A stretch of 64,000 nt of DNA from Mactra quadrangularis (Eukaryota; Mollusca; Bivalvia; Venerida; Mactridae). A model generated the notes under the pieces. That model was given only the letters and a program-made list of their open reading frames with translations, was not told the origin of the DNA and searched no databases. Location of the stretch: positions 37,531,108-37,595,107 of the forward strand of contig CM046305.1 in the NCBI GenBank assembly GCA_025267735.1. The letters are read 5' to 3'. Position numbers and translations under genes: made by a program. This document shows positions 54,374 to 64,000 of the stretch, piece by piece. The number at the start of each line of letters is the position of its first letter. Position 1 is the stretch's first letter.

Positions 54374-54660
54374 GTTTGTTACTTTTACTTGTCCGTATAA
54401 CTTGATTTCTCAGCACCTATTGTTCGAAGTTGATTCAAACTTCACACATAGAATTGGGTATCAAACCGACAAGTGCATTTGTCATTTTGGTCACAGTCCA
54501 TTCATTTTTACAGGGTTATGACCCTTTGAAGAAGACCTTGTCCGTCCATTTTCTCAGCACCTTTTGTACGGATTTGATTCAAATTTCTTGACAAAGACCC
54601 ATTGAGGGTAATCATCACATTCAGTGATAGGTCCAGTATCATAATCTGTTGATGTAGTAT
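54374..54660. repeat. Right part of the ATACCCCC repeat hit by the array
   Basis: It starts with the right duplication GTTTG, then TTACTTTTACTTGTCCGTAT. TTGATTTCTCAGCACC...GATTCAAACTTC and TTTTCTCAGCACC...GATTCAAATTTC give two similar blocks about 130 bp apart. It completes the repeat begun at 38493. Confidence 0.55.
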
Positions 54661-57207
54661 GTATCTAATGTATAAAACTATGTATTTGATAATACAATGT
54701 TACTATATTCCGTAACTATGTGTCAAGGGCTGGTGATGTGATTTGATTTTAATAGTGTTGAATCAGCAATATGTAGGCATATAATATTTGGCAACCAAAA
54801 ATCGGCAACGATTTAGGAAATAAAATACTCTCCTAATGTGAATTATATTGGCTTTTTAACTAACTTTTGACTAAACGTAGGCTGAAAATTCATTTTTCAG
54901 GGACCGTGAAGGAGTTATACCGTATGCGCACCATGCATCGTAATGGAGCAAAAGGGTCCGTATAAAACTTTAAAATCGCCGTCGTCATACACATTTTATT
55001 GGTCCTGGGATGGGATAGGAAACACTGTAGATCTCAGCGCACTAAGGATACTAAAAGCAAAATAGATATGAGATATACTAGGCATTTCTTTACATATATA
55101 GGTTTAAGGGTGCATCTCTATTACCTAAAAGCTATGTTACAACATTTCAATACCATTTCCCCGTATTCAAATTATACAAGTTTATTGTTTCTCATTCCTT
55201 TGTCATAGTTCAATTACTAAACATAATATTCTGATTTTTTAACTAAACATTTTTTTTAAATCACTTCGAAATAAGAATCTTCGCTCGATTGTAAAACAGA
55301 AGAAATGCGCGCGCATCATATTACGGAATTGTCACTAGAAACTGAAGACCAAGCTCTATCCAAAATCGATTTTTGTTTCACTGTGACAGCATTATGTTGC
55401 TCTATATGGAATACCATTCTATTGTATATCGCAAGTATTTTATATGCCGTATATGAACGGTAACTGTGATCAACTGATCATAGGCCTGGCCAGATAAAAC
55501 TTTACAGCTTTTATACAACACAATGGAAATAATGGACGAAATAAGTTAGGAATAGTTAATCAGTGTTGGCAATCACGTTTTATCATTCAATTACGCTTGG
55601 AAAGATAGTGCAAGTTTTTCTCTTGCAGCTCTTAAGAAGCTTCAGTTGTTGCGTGTTTGCGTAATACGTGCAATTTACTTTTACTAAAATATTTAAGACT
55701 AAAACTACGTTGATACAGATGTTTGCGAATTTTTACTCAATCGATGTGAATGCTCTGAAAGTTATATTCGGAACCTACTAATACATGCGTTTGTTTATAA
55801 ACTCATGTTTATTAGGTCTGGTATTTTAGTTAGTTAACTAAACCAGGAACGCTGATTTGCAAGGTTTAATGAGTTATTAATATTACCGGTAAATAGTTAA
55901 TTTACAATCGGATGTTTCTGGACGGGATGAATGTATTTTAGTGTAAACTAATTTTGGCACGTGTTATTCTTCTTCCATGTTACAGATTGGACATAAGGAA
56001 CATTTTTGTTATTAGGACTACATGCTGAAGTTCTTACGTGGATTATACTTATGAAACAAGGTTAGTAGAAAGTCTAACATTTTACATATCAAACTTGCAT
56101 GCATGTGGCTCTCAGATTGCATAAATGTATCATACTGTAATGCTTTAATATTTGGTCATGAATATATTTATTTTGTGTGTGATTTATTCTTGTAATAGCT
56201 TGTAAAGAATAGATAATACTTTGCCTTCTAGCTATTACATGATCTGTTTTGATGATCTGTTTGTATCTGTTTAATATGTATTTGCTTTTTCGTTTATATG
56301 TGTATACATGTATGATTGTATAATTTAAAAATGCTCTTCAGTAATTGGAGGTAATAAAAGTATATATATGTACTAAAATATTATAGAGTAAAAGAATATG
56401 TGATCTAGAATAATATACTGACCAACGTCATGCACTGAACAAATGTTTCATTTAGATACGTACTGACATTGTTATTTGTACACTGTATATATGGTTTGGG
56501 GCATGGACCAATCTCCATAAACAGATATCCTGTAGAGCGTTGTCGTACAGGCGAGTAGGCGAGCGGAAAATTTTAGATCGGGTTTTAATCAGATTGGGCA
56601 TGGACCGGAGGTCTTGAAAATTGCAATACAGGAACATAAATTGAAACATGGAAAGTATTATTTAACATTGAATTCACTTAACTCACTATATTATCTCATA
56701 TGTACAACTATAGAATATCGAAAGCACATTCTCTATGATAAGTTGCAATATCTTCTCTAGGTTTGATTGAACATCCATTTTATTGTAACCACTTTTAATA
56801 ATATGGTTATTGAATCATAGTCGCCAGAACACCTGACCACGTGATTCAAAACAATTAAAACGCCAACCCTTAATTTAGTAACAAAATTCAACAGACAAGT
56901 GCCTGCACTTGTTGACCAACAACAGATATAATGAACTATGAAATGTGAAAACTGTTCATGATCGGTTGTGGTGACAGACTTGAGATATATCCATCATCCA
57001 TGTACAGAACGGCAGGAAACAGAACATTAAAATGTAACCATGTATAAATTGATGTCATGTACAGCCAACAATTATTACGTTCAAATAATTATGGCTCTAG
57101 TTATCATACATTGTGAATATACAATACAGTCCAGAATACTTTTGCGAATCCATAAATCTTGAAAAATTACTTTTTTCACTCGAATTTTCACATACAATGT
57201 AGTTTCT
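54661..57207. other. Intergenic, no gene supported
   Basis: AT-rich sequence without convincing exons. A short AG...GT-bounded stretch at 55986-56059 could be a non-coding exon but encodes nothing. A 45-bp stretch at 56552-56596 recurs inverted at 61636-61680. Confidence 0.4.
56508..56600 (+). repeat. Dispersed repeat with GAGTAGGCGAGCGG core
   Basis: CCAATCTCCATAAACAGATA, TCCTGTAGAGCGTTG and GAGTAGGCGAGCGG lead to TTTTAGATCGGGTTTTAATC. The two halves recur on the minus strand at 63150-63188 and 61636-61680, with 1.45 kb between them. Confidence 0.6.
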
Positions 57208-57385
57208 TCGAGTTTGCTCATGAAAGAAATTATGCGGCCATTCTCCCACCTATTACTGATTCTAAATCATGTAGGGCAGTAGTCAGTCACTGACGGAAAT
57301 ACAAAAAAATATGTGGCCGTGTAACTGGCTAATAGCTTAATCTAGAAATTTAGCCTTTCCAGGAACAGTGAGACTTACAGCCACT
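57208..57385 (+). repeat. Family-A SINE fragment
   Basis: CTCATGAAAGAAATTATGCG, CATTCTCCCACC, CAGTCACTGACGGAAATA, TTAGCCTTTCCAGGAACAG. The head and tail are missing or decayed. Confidence 0.6.
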
Positions 57386-57407
57386 TACAATTTGTTCCAC
57401 AAACAAG

Positions 57408-57995
57408 GTGTTGACAAACGAGCGCATGGTTATATATTTTTTGGGTGAATGTATTGTTATTAAAGTAAAAAAGGTCGCACTCAGAATGGTCAATAGAAAC
57501 TTGACTATGTATAAATACTTAAGTGAATACTTAACAAATGCACAAAAATGCATTTTTGTGATGTATTGTTGCCATAGATATACGGTTCACTTTAATATCA
57601 GCTTTGGAGATCCAGAACGAAACTGTACACCGAACTACAGGCGATCTTCGTCTATGGCTCTTATACATACATATGCACCGAACTGGGCGTTCAGTATAAA
57701 TAATTATAATCTCAGACCTAGATGCTGTATAACATATGAAAAAAATGAAGAAAAAAAAATGAAAGGAAAGACAAGAATACAATTTAAATATCATTTACTT
57801 ACACCAACCCAGTTAAAAGTAGTCAAGGCAAGTCAAAATACATGTAGTTTATTGGCACGAACGAAGTTCTTTGCCAGCACTAATTTTGGTGGCATTTTAC
57901 CAATCAACATTAGTACAGGTATATACAAATGGAAATGTGAAGAAAAGCATGACAGAATAGACAAAAACAGAACAATTATGAAACATGATACTTAA
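57408..57995 (+). other. 195-codon open frame, no recognised protein
   Basis: It is the longest open frame right of the array that is not in a repeat. It reads MLTNERMVIYFLGE and ends at a TAA at 57995. Composition is mixed with no signal peptide, membrane segment or motif that I know; a KNEEKKMKGK stretch reflects an A-rich run. It starts just after a SINE. Chance is more likely than a gene, though an intronless coding gene cannot be ruled out. Confidence 0.2.
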
Positions 57996-59904
57996 GTAAC
58001 CTAAATATACAAATGTTAATAGTTATACTAGTTAAAACTTGTGTAGTTACCGAAGTACTTGATGTAGGGCATACAGTACACACATAAAGTTTGGAGACAA
58101 AGGAAATTTAATAAAATATTTAACTTAATTGATCGTTTTTTGGTAGAACCATTATTTTTAATATTCTTTAATATGGTTGATGATTAAATGAAAACAAATT
58201 TTGCGAATGCATCACATTTATAACATTCAACATCTGATAAATTAAAGCCTCCAAAACCAAATTCAATGCAATTCTTTTTTATAACATAGATTTTAAGCTA
58301 GATCTACTTTAGTAGTCTCAACTACTAATAGTACCATAGCAAAGAGATAAGCAAATCTAAAAGCATTTCAAATTAAAAATAGTAATCAAAGTTTTGATAA
58401 AACCTATGTAGTAGATATACAAAGTGAAAATGTCTCCAAACTTTTGGTGGGTACTGTATAAATCTGTCTCACATCGATATGCACATACTTTGTACTATAT
58501 AATTCCGTACATGTAACAGACGAAACGAAACATCTTTGCTGATATGCAGATGATTTTTACCACATGCTTTTTAACAGTTAAAATACTCATCTTAAAATAA
58601 ATATTCTTGTTTATTGAAATAGGGGATATGGTTTGAATCAATCCAGCACATTGTGTATAGAGTCCTTGTTGTGGGCGGGTATAGTGGATCATTGAATTCA
58701 CGCGGATGAATCATCGAAAAAATAATACAGCAATATTACAATGAGACTAAAGAATTAAGAGATATAGCTCGTGAAAAATTGACCCGAGACACAAAATGCT
58801 ATTTGATTAAGCTTTGCTTACATTAAATCAGTTAAATTAATCTCACTCGAGTCAGCTTTTTCGTCTCCGATACTGAGCTAGTAGAATTAAGTTCCATGCG
58901 AAAGGAAACAACGGATTTAGTTTTTGATGCGAGCCGAACCAACATTGAGCTGGCTATCTAACCAATCAAACGTCGTAACCACTCGATCACACCCAACTCG
59001 GAGTTAAAACACGTCGGATATAGAAATTCGTGACAAAAATATCTCATATCACTTTGATTAAATTAAATTGTTGCAATGATATGAAACAAGCATTAGTTTT
59101 CAATTAGATTTTAAACGTGATTTGCCGATATCTTCAATAGCTTCAATGTAATATTCACACGCACGTTTCTCATGAGAAATTGCTGTAATTGTGAACATGA
59201 ATGAAATCAATGAAATTGTCAATTATAAAGTTAATTTGGTACAACCGTTTTATTTTCAATGTGTTATACTGTTAGGTTCCACTATTAAGACTATCGAATT
59301 CGATGGTCTTAAAGCCACTATATGAAGATATATTCATTAAAAGTAGACTAGAAAACTCTTTTACTACCTCTAAGTTATCAAAATATAACATGTTTTTAGA
59401 GAGACAATGAACAGTTTAAACCATTCTGCTTTCTTAATTTACGTTTGACAAAGTGTCTGTTTCTTTAAAAAGTGGGATACTTTTATAAAAACACACTACA
59501 TGCATTTATGAACTAATGTTCAATATACCTGATCCAAAATAGTTTTAAAGCTGAACTTTGTAATTCGGAGTTAGTTTTTTTTTTCGATAAGATGACTTCG
59601 AAGATCTTATACCTACTGTGATCAAAACTATTGTTTCAAGTATTGACAACCAAATTCTATTTTCGGTTTCAATCAACTTTCACTATGAAATACATTAAAT
59701 AGCATAAACATTTTTAAGCAATATTTGCAGTTATTTAAATAGCTTGTTCATTAGATGTTGTTTGAAAAAGATATAGGTCTTTTTTCTTTGCAGTCCAAAA
59801 TACAGTGTTACTTTTGATAATGGGACTTTGATAGCCCACTAGTCTTAACATGGAGACCACTTTCCTCTGAAATAAACCATTTGGGCGTTAAATCTGTCAA
59901 ATTT
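57996..59904. other. Intergenic, nothing recognised
   Basis: AT-rich sequence with no exon-like stretch, bounded element or array that I can support. Confidence 0.4.
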
Positions 59905-60075
59905 GCATAGCCTCTCTTGAGCAACACCCAATGAGAAGGACTAAAGTCTGTTCCTGTTCCGGTTGCTCTGTCGAAGTTTAAAATTTAATTATAACTACAC
60001 CTAAGGAAAATATCAAATGTTGTTGCTGTGCAGAGGATTTGCTCTGTAGAGGGTCGCTCTGTAAAGGTTATACTG
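59905..60075. mobile_element. pogo-like MITE, decayed left end
   Basis: CCTCTCTTGAGCAACACCCA, AAATGTTGTTGCTGTGCAGA, and GGTTATACTG at the right with TA following. It belongs to the 37001 and 40316 family. Confidence 0.65.
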
Positions 60076-61101
60076 TAAAACCAATGTTTCAATATAGTAC
60101 TGACTTAATTTTCGAAAGAATCCACATTTATTGAAATCTGAGTTAACTACATAGTCCTTGTTAGAACTACATTTTCTGTTCATGATGTCCGAGGAATATT
60201 TGCTGTTCCGAATGTGTCTATACAAAATTACGGACACAGACTACTATTATTCCATTGGCAGAATGTGTGTTCAGATTACATACAAAAGGCATCACTGCAA
60301 TAGTGTCATTCTATATCATGTTAACTCTCTAATAAACGAAAAAATCTTTCGACTGTCACGAGTTTTCAATCTCTATAGACTAGTCACGTGACTGGACTGA
60401 TCACGTGATCCTGTTCTGTAAGGTTCAAACTTGTGTATCAATAGTAAGCAATAATTGAATCAGTATATACTAGTAATTGATTTACAGCGTTCTAATTAGT
60501 TCACCAATTTCTAGGTGATTGATTAAGTCAATACCCTTACTGGGAATTTGTAAGTGAAATACATGTTAACAGTTAAATTATATTGAGCAAATTCGATCAG
60601 AGACGATGATATCTTTAGTTTGGAAAAAAACCACACACACAATTAAACAACATGTATCATTGGTTTTAATCAAATCACACCATTCAGTCTCATTGGTTTT
60701 AAGCGAGACAAACTGTCAGCCAACATTGTTATAAAAGTACCTCAAGCAAGGAATTTAGGTATAATTTAGGTATTGCAATACAGTTGAACTCAGTATCTAC
60801 AAATATGCAAGTATAAGAGTGGTTGCGCCACATGCATATACATTTTAGCTGAACATGGTTACGACGCCTTAAATGCATATAGTTATCGAATCAATACTTT
60901 ATTTATTATATATAAAAGTTTTATAAATAAACTGTATTTAAAATTACATTGTATTACTGTCATGTGATGTAAGGTAAAAGTTTACAATGAACAAAGTTTA
61001 CGATTTAATGGGACATCCATAGAACTGTTTAACTGTGGAACCAGATGAAGTTAATAATAATACAGATTATCGTATGGTATACTCGCACATGCATTCTTCT
61101 G
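60076..61101. other. Intergenic, nothing recognised
   Basis: Two TCACGTGA(C/T) words lie near 60384 and 60400. There is no gene or bounded repeat. Confidence 0.35.
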
Positions 61102-61402
61102 CAGGCACGTAGGAAGCATTTTCAGATTGGGGGGGGGGGGCTAATTTATTCAGTTTTATTTTAAGAAAAAGAAAACGTTACCTAATGTTACAGTACTTAT
61201 GTTTAAGTTTAGTTTTACACTGCATTTGAGTACATTGTATCTTGTTCCATAAAAAGTGTTTGCAATATTGATTTTGCCGAAAAAGCATACATGTATCAAT
61301 CAATTTAGTGTGACAGATTAAATAATGATCCTCAATCAATATAACTGCTAAAAATATTGGGGGGATAAGCCCCCCTCTAGCCCCCCTGTTCCGTCGGGCC
61401 TG
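61102..61402. mobile_element. CAGG...CCTG MITE, 6-bp TSD
   Basis: The ends CAGGCACGTAGGAAGC and TTCCGTCGGGCCTG are imperfect inverted repeats. CTTCTG is on both sides (61096-61101, 61403-61408). A G run near the left end faces a C run near the right end. Confidence 0.65.
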
Positions 61403-61703
61403 CTTCTGTAATCCTATCAATCCTATCATAAAAGTGGCATTGCGTGAGTGAGCGCTAAATACGTGGGTTGAATCTATCAACACAGAATAAATACAAGTTT
61501 TGTTATATTCTCTCCCACCCAAGTTTATATCACCATCAGATTAGAAATATAGTAAATATTTATTTTGTTTATCTTCGACATACAGTTGTTTGTTGATATC
61601 AGTTCTGTTTTTACCCTCATAAGACTTCGTGCAATCTGATTAAAACCCGATCTAAAATTTTCCGCTCGCCTACTCGCTAATTTAGACTTGGCCTTTTTCA
61701 AAC

Positions 61704-63149
61704 GAGGGTCACGTTTAGGTGACCTTTTCTCATCATAATATTAAGGACGAAATAGTTATGATACGTAACCTGTTTACATCGTCTACGTCATGTAATTTGA
61801 AATGAACCGTCCAATCTGTGAATTATACCGCTGTTAAATTAGCATGCAAACATTGGTCTAAAATAGAAATTACGAAATCAAAATGTTATTAATAGTGTTT
61901 CGTCTGGATGAAAGCTACGCATTAGTCGACATAAAGGTCCATTCTATAAATAGAAGGTGAAGATATCACCTCTATACTAAGACGCACAACCGTCACAAAA
62001 TTCGGCGTTTGGTACGCAACAGAATATAGTGCGGCGCATGAAGACAAAATCGTTGGATTTTTTCGTTTTTTGACAAAATCGTTGTTGAAATGTAAAATAA
62101 ATGATCACTCTGAGCTACAGGAATATAAATCCATAAATACACAGTACTTTTAAACCTCTATAGGTATAGGTGCATAGTTAAACCGTGTATTCTACTTTCG
62201 ATTTCAAATTACTGTGTAAAGAATGACAGATGTAAACACGTTATGATGAAGGTTTAACTACCGGTTAAAAAGTTTAATTTAATGAGGATAGTTGGTTGGA
62301 TAGTCAAATTTTATTGAGTAGACACAAAGTTCATACTCTATTTGTTCAGTATACTTGAGGGGGGAAATTGTTGGAATGTAAACATTGCCACGTGTTTTCG
62401 GGTAAACCACAGGCTATCGGCGTGGGTTAGGTCAATGTATCAACCGATACTATATACTAAGAAAAGGTATGTAACTCTCAAGCTTATTTCTGTAGAAAAA
62501 CAGACATGGTTGTAATCTATGCCTCATAGATCAGTCAATTTTTGGCCGATTTCAGTCAGCCCAATCTAAATCAACTCAGAAATAAATATTCTTTTCATTC
62601 ACGCCGTATTCAACATTGACGGCACAATGCATTTCAACGGTCACACGGTGTCCTAGATCGTATTTCGAGGAGTTTTGACCCTCGCACTGCTGCGATAGTT
62701 GTAGATAGACTGTAGGTTTTTATGGCATTGAAAAGAATATTTATTTCTGAGTTGATTAAGCTCGGGCTGACTGAAATCGGCCAAAAATTGACTGATCTAT
62801 GAGGCATAGATTACAACCATGTCTGTTTTTCTACAGAAATAAGCTTGAGAGTTACATACCTTTTCTTAGTATATAGTATCGGTGTTGTTTATTTTTTTGA
62901 AAATTGTTTTGTTATGTTTTGATATGTTATTTTTATTAAGAATTATGTGTTATAAGATGTGTTTAAGGGGTTTTGGGTTGTATATGGGCCTTGAGCGGGC
63001 CAAAGAGGGGGGGGATATATTGACCTAACCCACGCCGATAGCCTGTGGGGTAAACAAACAGTTTACCCATGATGCGCGGCGTATCCGTACAAAGGTCAGT
63101 CAGACCGTTTGTGTACAGAATGCATAAAGGTCATCTCGACGTGACCCTC
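61704..63149. mobile_element. TIR element, 1.45 kb, with nested fold-back
   Basis: GAGGGTCACGTTTAGGTGACC on the left faces the inverted GGTCATCTCGACGTGACCCTC on the right. Flanking repeat sequence on both sides (61636-61680 and 63150-63188) matches the single locus at 56508-56600. No coding frame and no clear target duplication were found. Confidence 0.5.
62408..63047. mobile_element. 640-bp fold-back element, 8-bp TSD
   Basis: The arms start CACAGGCTATCGGCGTGGG and end CCCACGCCGATAGCCTGTG. About 190 bp of each arm pairs almost perfectly (62407-62600 against 62730-62882), and the right arm is split by about 135 bp of extra sequence (62883-63020). GGGTAAAC flanks both sides (62400-62407, 63048-63055). 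Confidence 0.85.
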
Positions 63150-63304
63150 CAATGCCCTACAGGATATCTGTTTACGGAGATTGGACTTAGTGTAATAACC
63201 TGACGTGGACCAAGATCATTTACAGAGTATATCGTATATTTAGGAAATAAAAGGAAAGTAGAACGAACATGCTTTGGACTGATTAACTGTACATTAAGGG
63301 TGGG

Positions 63305-63420
63305 GTCAAGACGTAGGCTTATTGATCAAAACGTAGAAAGGTTGTTGGTCAAAAGTAGACAAGTTGGTCAAAACGTAAAAGGGGTGTGATAAACGTAGAC
63401 GAATTCGTCAAAAGTAGAAA
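63305..63420. repeat. ~20-bp tandem repeats, GTCAAAACGTAGA type
   Basis: Six units of G(T/A)(C/T)AAAACGTAGA-like sequence start at about 63305, 63324, 63348, 63367, 63388 and 63407. Confidence 0.6.
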
Positions 63421-64000
63421 GTGGTGCGCGGTCAATCCCTAGATAATATGACCAATTTTTGTGTACTATTCGAACAATTTATGTACGTTTAGACCGATTT
63501 TTGAACTTTATTTATCCATCTTTTAACTTTTAACTAATCATTAATTAGCTATTTTGTTACGCCACTCGTTACCTACCTGTCAGCTAGCGATTTTTGATAA
63601 ACGATAAGTTATTAATTCATGAATTAGATATGTTATTTGTTATCTACTGAATTTAACTTCTTAATTATTTGGTTATCTGGTGGCGAAAACATGCCACCAT
63701 ATCAAACCTGTTTAGAATTAATTTACACATTAACGGAGAAACTTTCGCATCCCAGGGATTTCCCAACAACATCATGAAGCATATCAACGAGGAAGTCCTT
63801 ATTCAATTAGTTTATATGTGTCTGTTTTTATGAAAACAGTGGTGCTTTTCACAAAAAATCTTACGAAAAAAATCTTCGTAAGTCAAAAGCAAGAAACCCT
63901 AATAATACGCTTATTTTTCGGCTTATCAATTCTGAATATTAAAGAATTGTGTAGAATAGTGTATACCTTTTGATTATCATAGCATAGTTATGCTTATTAT
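63421..64000. other. Window end, nothing recognised
   Basis: AT-rich sequence with no supportable gene or repeat. Confidence 0.4.

Noticed and set aside
55986..56059. Exon-like stretch with AG before and GT after
   Set aside because: It encodes only a 10-codon frame and has no partner exons; it could at most be untranslated.

Overview
This is animal nuclear DNA: AT-rich, with multi-exon genes using GT-AG introns and dense small DNA transposons and tRNA-derived SINEs. The protein sequences, the frequent tacatgta words and several repeat types (ATACCCCC elements, GACCTAG modular repeats) suggest a mollusc, probably a bivalve. That assignment is an inference; no species-specific marker was recognised.

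Two conserved host genes are complete and lie head to head. CHK2, the checkpoint kinase, is on the minus strand at 5154-26018. It has 15 coding exons that join in phase to a 479-residue protein with an FHA domain, a Ser/Thr kinase domain and a basic tail. ZNHIT1, the HIT zinc-finger subunit of the SRCAP/SWR1 remodeller, is on the plus strand at 29833-34293. It has 6 coding exons and 159 residues, and its fourth intron has every hallmark of a U12-type AT-AC intron. About 3.8 kb separates the two start codons, and it contains a fold-back element. The CHK2 introns hold a pure (CCAA)n tract of about 746 bp, pogo-, Harbinger- and hAT-like non-autonomous elements, several fold-back elements and SINEs.

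The most unusual structure is at 38559-54373. Three near-identical 460-461 bp elements (E1, E2, E3), with CAG...CTG ends and imperfect terminal inverted repeats, alternate with two near-identical units of 7.7 and 6.7 kb. Each inner unit border carries ATGGC next to E, while the two outermost borders carry GTTTG. The array therefore looks like a composite transposon or a recombined circle, E-unit-E-unit-E, with its own outer 5-bp target duplication. Each unit carries a four-exon gene that I do not recognise, behind a cluster of eight ACGT (CRE-like) motifs. Both copies share a frameshift. Unit 1 also has a second frameshift, a premature stop and a 5'-truncated LINE inserted in an intron, with an 8-bp target duplication.

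The right end (54.4-64 kb) has no gene I can support. It holds the rest of the repeat into which the array inserted, SINE and pogo-like copies, a TIR element carrying a nested 640-bp fold-back element with an 8-bp target duplication, and a short array of ~20-bp repeats.

All element classes come from terminal repeats and target duplications read by eye. No database search was possible.
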